A model generated the notes under the pieces. That model saw nothing but the letters and a program-made list of their open reading frames with translations. It was not told the origin of the DNA and did not search any database. The position numbers were made by a program, and so were the translations under genes. Source: Clostridia bacterium (GTDB lineage: Bacteria; Bacillota; Clostridia; Peptostreptococcales; Anaerovoracaceae). From it: a stretch of DNA of 61,741 bases. The stretch spans positions 1-61,741 of the forward strand of contig CAJTER010000029.1 in NCBI GenBank assembly GCA_910575405.1, written 5' to 3'. Within the stretch, counting starts at the first letter, position 1, and each line of letters opens with the position of its first letter. Of this stretch, positions 59,406 to 61,741 are shown piece after piece.

Positions 59406-60170
59406 ATGTTGGGTATATATTTAAGTGGAACGGGAAACACAAAACACTGCATTGAAAAATTGATACACTTATTAGACGAAACTGCACAGGTGATTCCTAT
59501 TGAGAACCAGGAAGCAGTGGGGCTGTTATCACAGCACAATCTTATTGTCTTGGCATATCCCGTACAGTTTTCTAATGCGCCTGTTATGGTAAGAGATTTT
59601 ATCAAACGTCATTCAGCCATTTGGAAAGACAAGCAAGTGCTTTGTGTAGCTACAATGGGATTATTCAGCGGTGATGGTGCGGGCTGCTCCGCACGATTAT
59701 TAAAAAAGCATGGCGCAAAAATTATTGGTGGTTTACATATTCATATGCCGGACTCTGTTTGCGATGTGAAGTTGCTGAAAAAGTCTATTGAGAAAAATCG
59801 GAAGATAATTAAGACAGCAGACAAAAAAATTGAAAAATGGGCGGAGAAAATAAAATGCAGCAAATATCCAAAGGACGGATTATATTTCTATAATAGGGTT
59901 GCAGGCTTTATCTGCCAACGCTTTTGGTGTTATGGAAAAACAAAAGATTATTCAGACAAACTAAAAATCAACCATAATTGTACTGGGTGCGGTCTATGCG
60001 TTCGTCTATGCCCTATGGAAAATCTTGGACTACAAAATAGCAGAGCTACCGCAGGAAATCGTTGTACCATGTGCTATCGTTGCATTTCTTCCTGTCCTAA
60101 ACAAGCAATTACATTATTGGGAAATGTGGTTATTGAACAATGCCGATATGAGCGATATATGAAAGAATAG
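59406..60170 (+). CDS. EFR1-family flavodoxin-ferredoxin
   Basis: The 254-aa product fuses a flavodoxin-like FMN domain (about 1-150, starting GIYLSGTGNTKHCIEKLI with the phosphate loop SGTGNT) to a two-cluster ferredoxin (CTGCGLCVRLCP and CTMCYRCISSCP, near 195-235). The family, EFR1 (flavodoxin fused to ferredoxin), is frequent in gut Clostridia and should transfer electrons in the cytoplasm. Eight cysteines for two 4Fe-4S clusters are all present. The partner enzyme is not in the window. Confidence 0.92.
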   Translation: MLGIYLSGTGNTKHCIEKLIHLLDETAQVIPIENQEAVGLLSQHNLIVLAYPVQFSNAPVMVRDFIKRHSAIWKDKQVLCVATMGLFSGDGAGCSARLLKKHGAKIIGGLHIHMPDSVCDVKLLKKSIEKNRKIIKTADKKIEKWAEKIKCSKYPKDGLYFYNRVAGFICQRFWCYGKTKDYSDKLKINHNCTGCGLCVRLCPMENLGLQNSRATAGNRCTMCYRCISSCPKQAITLLGNVVIEQCRYERYMKE

Positions 60171-60171
60171 A

Positions 60172-60184
60172 CAACTTCCAGTTG
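60172..60184. promoter_or_regulatory. CAACT-N3-AGTTG site 3
   Basis: CAACTTCCAGTTG is a perfect inverted repeat directly after the EFR1 stop, overlapping a TTGATG -35-like box before the next gene. Confidence 0.5.
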
Positions 60185-60236
60185 ATGAACTGAATTTACT
60201 TTTGAATTATTCGACTATTAAGAGCAGAAAAGGGGA

Positions 60237-60858
60237 ATGACGTACGATGAAATATATCGCAGGAGGACTTTTCATATTTTTTTACTGGCTCTGCTTTATA
60301 TACTTTTCCGTCTCTGGCTGGAGAGCCGTCGGGAACGGATTGCTCCTGGCAAAATCATCGGCGAGACACTTCCGGCAGAGCTACGGGAGGATGCACTACG
60401 GCCTCTGAAACAGCTAAACGCATACTACGAAAAGCGGGATGCCGAACAGGCTGATACTTGCATCGACGAAACAATGCTGACGGAAAAACTTCTGATTCTG
60501 GGTACCAACCCGCGGGAAATCTTTCATGGTCGCGAAGAAGCCAAACGCTTGCTGCAAGGCGATTGGAAATACTGGGGACAGGTTGGCACTAGATTTTGAA
60601 CAAACTGCCCTCAGTCGGGCGTGCAACGCTCTATACTTCGTTATGCGGGGACAGATCAGACTGGATATCTGGCGTTTTCGCATCCCGATCAGGATAACAG
60701 GCATACTGGAGGAACGGGACAACCTGTGGTATATCAGCAAACTACATTTTATCAATAATTTAAACACCAACTACGTGATAATAGATTGGGTTCTGGCACT
60801 TGCACTGGCGGCAAGCCTATTGCTATTCGGTATTTCATGGCTGTCATCCATCTTTTGA
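60237..60858 (+). pseudogene. Membrane-anchored SnoaL/NTF2-like protein, frameshifted
   Basis: The first frame gives a hydrophobic start (IFLLALLYILFRLWLESRR) and the NTF2-like part LNAYYEKRDAEQADTCIDET, LLILGTNPREIFHGREEAKR and LQGDWKYWGQV. At about 60585 the frame shifts to LALDFEQTALSRACNALYFV, RGQIRLDIWRFRIPIRITGI, HFINNLNTN and a C-terminal membrane helix (IIDWVLALALAASLLLFGIS). A second frame at the 5' end (ATG 60247, KYIAGGLFIFFYWLCFIYF) also looks like a membrane start, so a second shift is possible. Confidence 0.6.
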
Positions 60859-61034
60859 GCTAGTGGATCACCAATAATCGCAATTTGTAAATCTTGCTCA
60901 AACTCCAATGTGTGGGAAGGTGACAGCATGGAAATAATGGCATATGAAAAAGGAAGCCAAATGGAAAGCGACAAAACGATATGCCAAAGAACAGGAAGGA
61001 AATGAGAACCGCTTTTGAAGAGGAGATATTGAGT

Positions 61035-61188
61035 ATGGATCATGACATAAATTTAAACATTCATTACAGTGAGCCTGAAGAAGTTTGGGAAAAAAATTGG
61101 CGAACCGGAAGATGGTTACGACTTTAAGTATTTTGATTAACGATTTACCGTCAGCTTGCGGCATGTTAAAATAAGCAGCAAGAAGTAG
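61035..61188 (+). pseudogene. Short broken gene of unknown family
   Basis: ATG 61035 opens MDHDINLNIHYSEPEEVWEK. A frame off, PEDGYDFKYFD is followed by a stop and RFTVSLRHVK. The pieces look like one small acidic protein with two lesions. The stretch 60859-61034 holds nothing I can support. Confidence 0.4.
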
Positions 61189-61225
61189 TATGTGAAGCTT
61201 TGATTCAATAATTGGAGGAAATAAG

Positions 61226-61564
61226 ATGAAAAAATTAATTGCTTATTGCGGCCTGGATTGTGAAGCCTGCGACGCCCGTATTGCGACGCTGAATAGCGAT
61301 GATGATCTGCGAAACAAGGTGGCCGAGCTATGGAGTGAAATGAACGGAGTAGAGATTACTCCGGAAATGATAAACTGCGAGGGATGCCGCGTTAACGGGG
61401 CAAAAACACCCTATTGCAACGACCTGTGCCCTATCCGAAAATGCGCCATGTCGAGGAAGCTTCAGACCTGCGGCAGCTGCGCGGAACTGGAACAGTGCGA
61501 AACCGTTGGCATGGTAATTTCGAATAATTCGCAGGCACTGGAAAATCTCAGAGGAAACAAATGA
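61226..61564 (+). CDS. DUF3795 cysteine-rich protein
   Basis: The 112-aa product matches DUF3795: KLIAYCGLDCEACDARIATL, CEGCRVNGAKTPYCNDLCPI, RKCAMSRKLQTCGSCAELEQ. Twelve or more cysteines in C-x2-C and C-x3-C patterns suggest metal binding. Function is unknown; the family is widespread in anaerobes. GGAGG precedes the start and the gene is intact. The remaining 177 bases of the window hold no gene I can support. Confidence 0.9.
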   Translation: MKKLIAYCGLDCEACDARIATLNSDDDLRNKVAELWSEMNGVEITPEMINCEGCRVNGAKTPYCNDLCPIRKCAMSRKLQTCGSCAELEQCETVGMVISNNSQALENLRGNK

Positions 61565-61741
61565 GATCCGGTTTATGAAAGACTAACTATTAAAAGTCAA
61601 GGGTAAAAAGCTGAAGCCCTCCGCTGCTGAAAGGTTAGTTTAATAAGCGGTAGATATCAGCAATGAACATTGAAAACTGCATGACAAAACAGGCGTCCTT
61701 GGGGATGCCTGGCAGAAGATATTGAAAAGTCATAAGTCAAA

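Overview
The window looks like low-to-mid GC Firmicutes DNA, class Clostridia, most probably a gut Lachnospiraceae- or Eubacteriaceae-type genome. This rests on strong AGGAGG ribosome binding sites with some TTG starts, a CCA-encoding tRNA gene, Crp/Fnr, LysR and membrane LuxR regulators, lipoproteins, a gut-type EFR1 ferredoxin, and DUF960/DUF4314/DUF1643 mobile-element genes. I cannot name the species from sequence alone.

Region 1 (1-13115) is ordinary chromosome with decay. It starts inside an IS3-family transposase followed by a nested foldback, then a broken moeA-like gene. Next come a Crp/Fnr regulator and an aldehyde-dehydrogenase-like gene that share a 16-bp operator; the latter has lost all three catalytic residues. 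A broken AAA/PD-(D/E)XK gene follows, then a leftward cluster of glucosaminidase, membrane LuxR regulator and secreted M28 peptidase. A lipoprotein, a ParE/RelE toxin-antitoxin pair bracketed by a 48-bp repeat, and a DnaA-box cluster come next. The region ends with LysR, a LysE-type exporter and two internally deleted amino-acid enzyme genes.

Region 2 (13116-56206) is the centre of interest. An intact tRNA-Val(GAC) gene on the minus strand is followed by a tandem pile of related integrative elements. Copies of the tRNA 5' half recur at 35255, 51234 and 56118, and two of the three also carry the tRNA promoter. Element 1 (about 13.2-35.25 kb) and element 2 (about 35.3-51.23 kb) share a conserved core. 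The core is three paralogous small helical proteins with an XRE regulator; secreted CAP/Big/Fn3 proteins (fused and broken in element 2); a leader with a candidate 10-codon peptide and terminator; the operon DUF1643, 23-residue-repeat protein, 130-aa protein, DUF960, (DUF4314), DUF960, two overlapping micro-proteins, and an Rpn/PD-(D/E)XK protein. A replication module and a tyrosine integrase follow. The replication modules differ: PolA, DUF669 and DUF3987 in element 1; a 310-aa unknown, a DUF669-like protein and a P4-type primase-helicase in element 2. Each outer end holds variable cargo next to conserved end sequence: an unknown gene or membrane protein at the left, and a SIR2 defence gene at the right end of element 1. 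A remnant segment (51.27-56.12 kb) carries a broken IS256 element, two secreted proteins and a broken anti-sigma-like gene. I see no relaxase, conjugation or virion genes.

Region 3 (56.2-61.7 kb) holds a TetR regulator, relics of further element ends (a recurring left-end promoter and a third copy of the 130-aa gene), a DUF1801 protein and a GNAT acetyltransferase. An XRE regulator follows with CAACT-N3-AGTTG sites near an EFR1 flavodoxin-ferredoxin. The region ends with two frameshifted genes and a DUF3795 protein.
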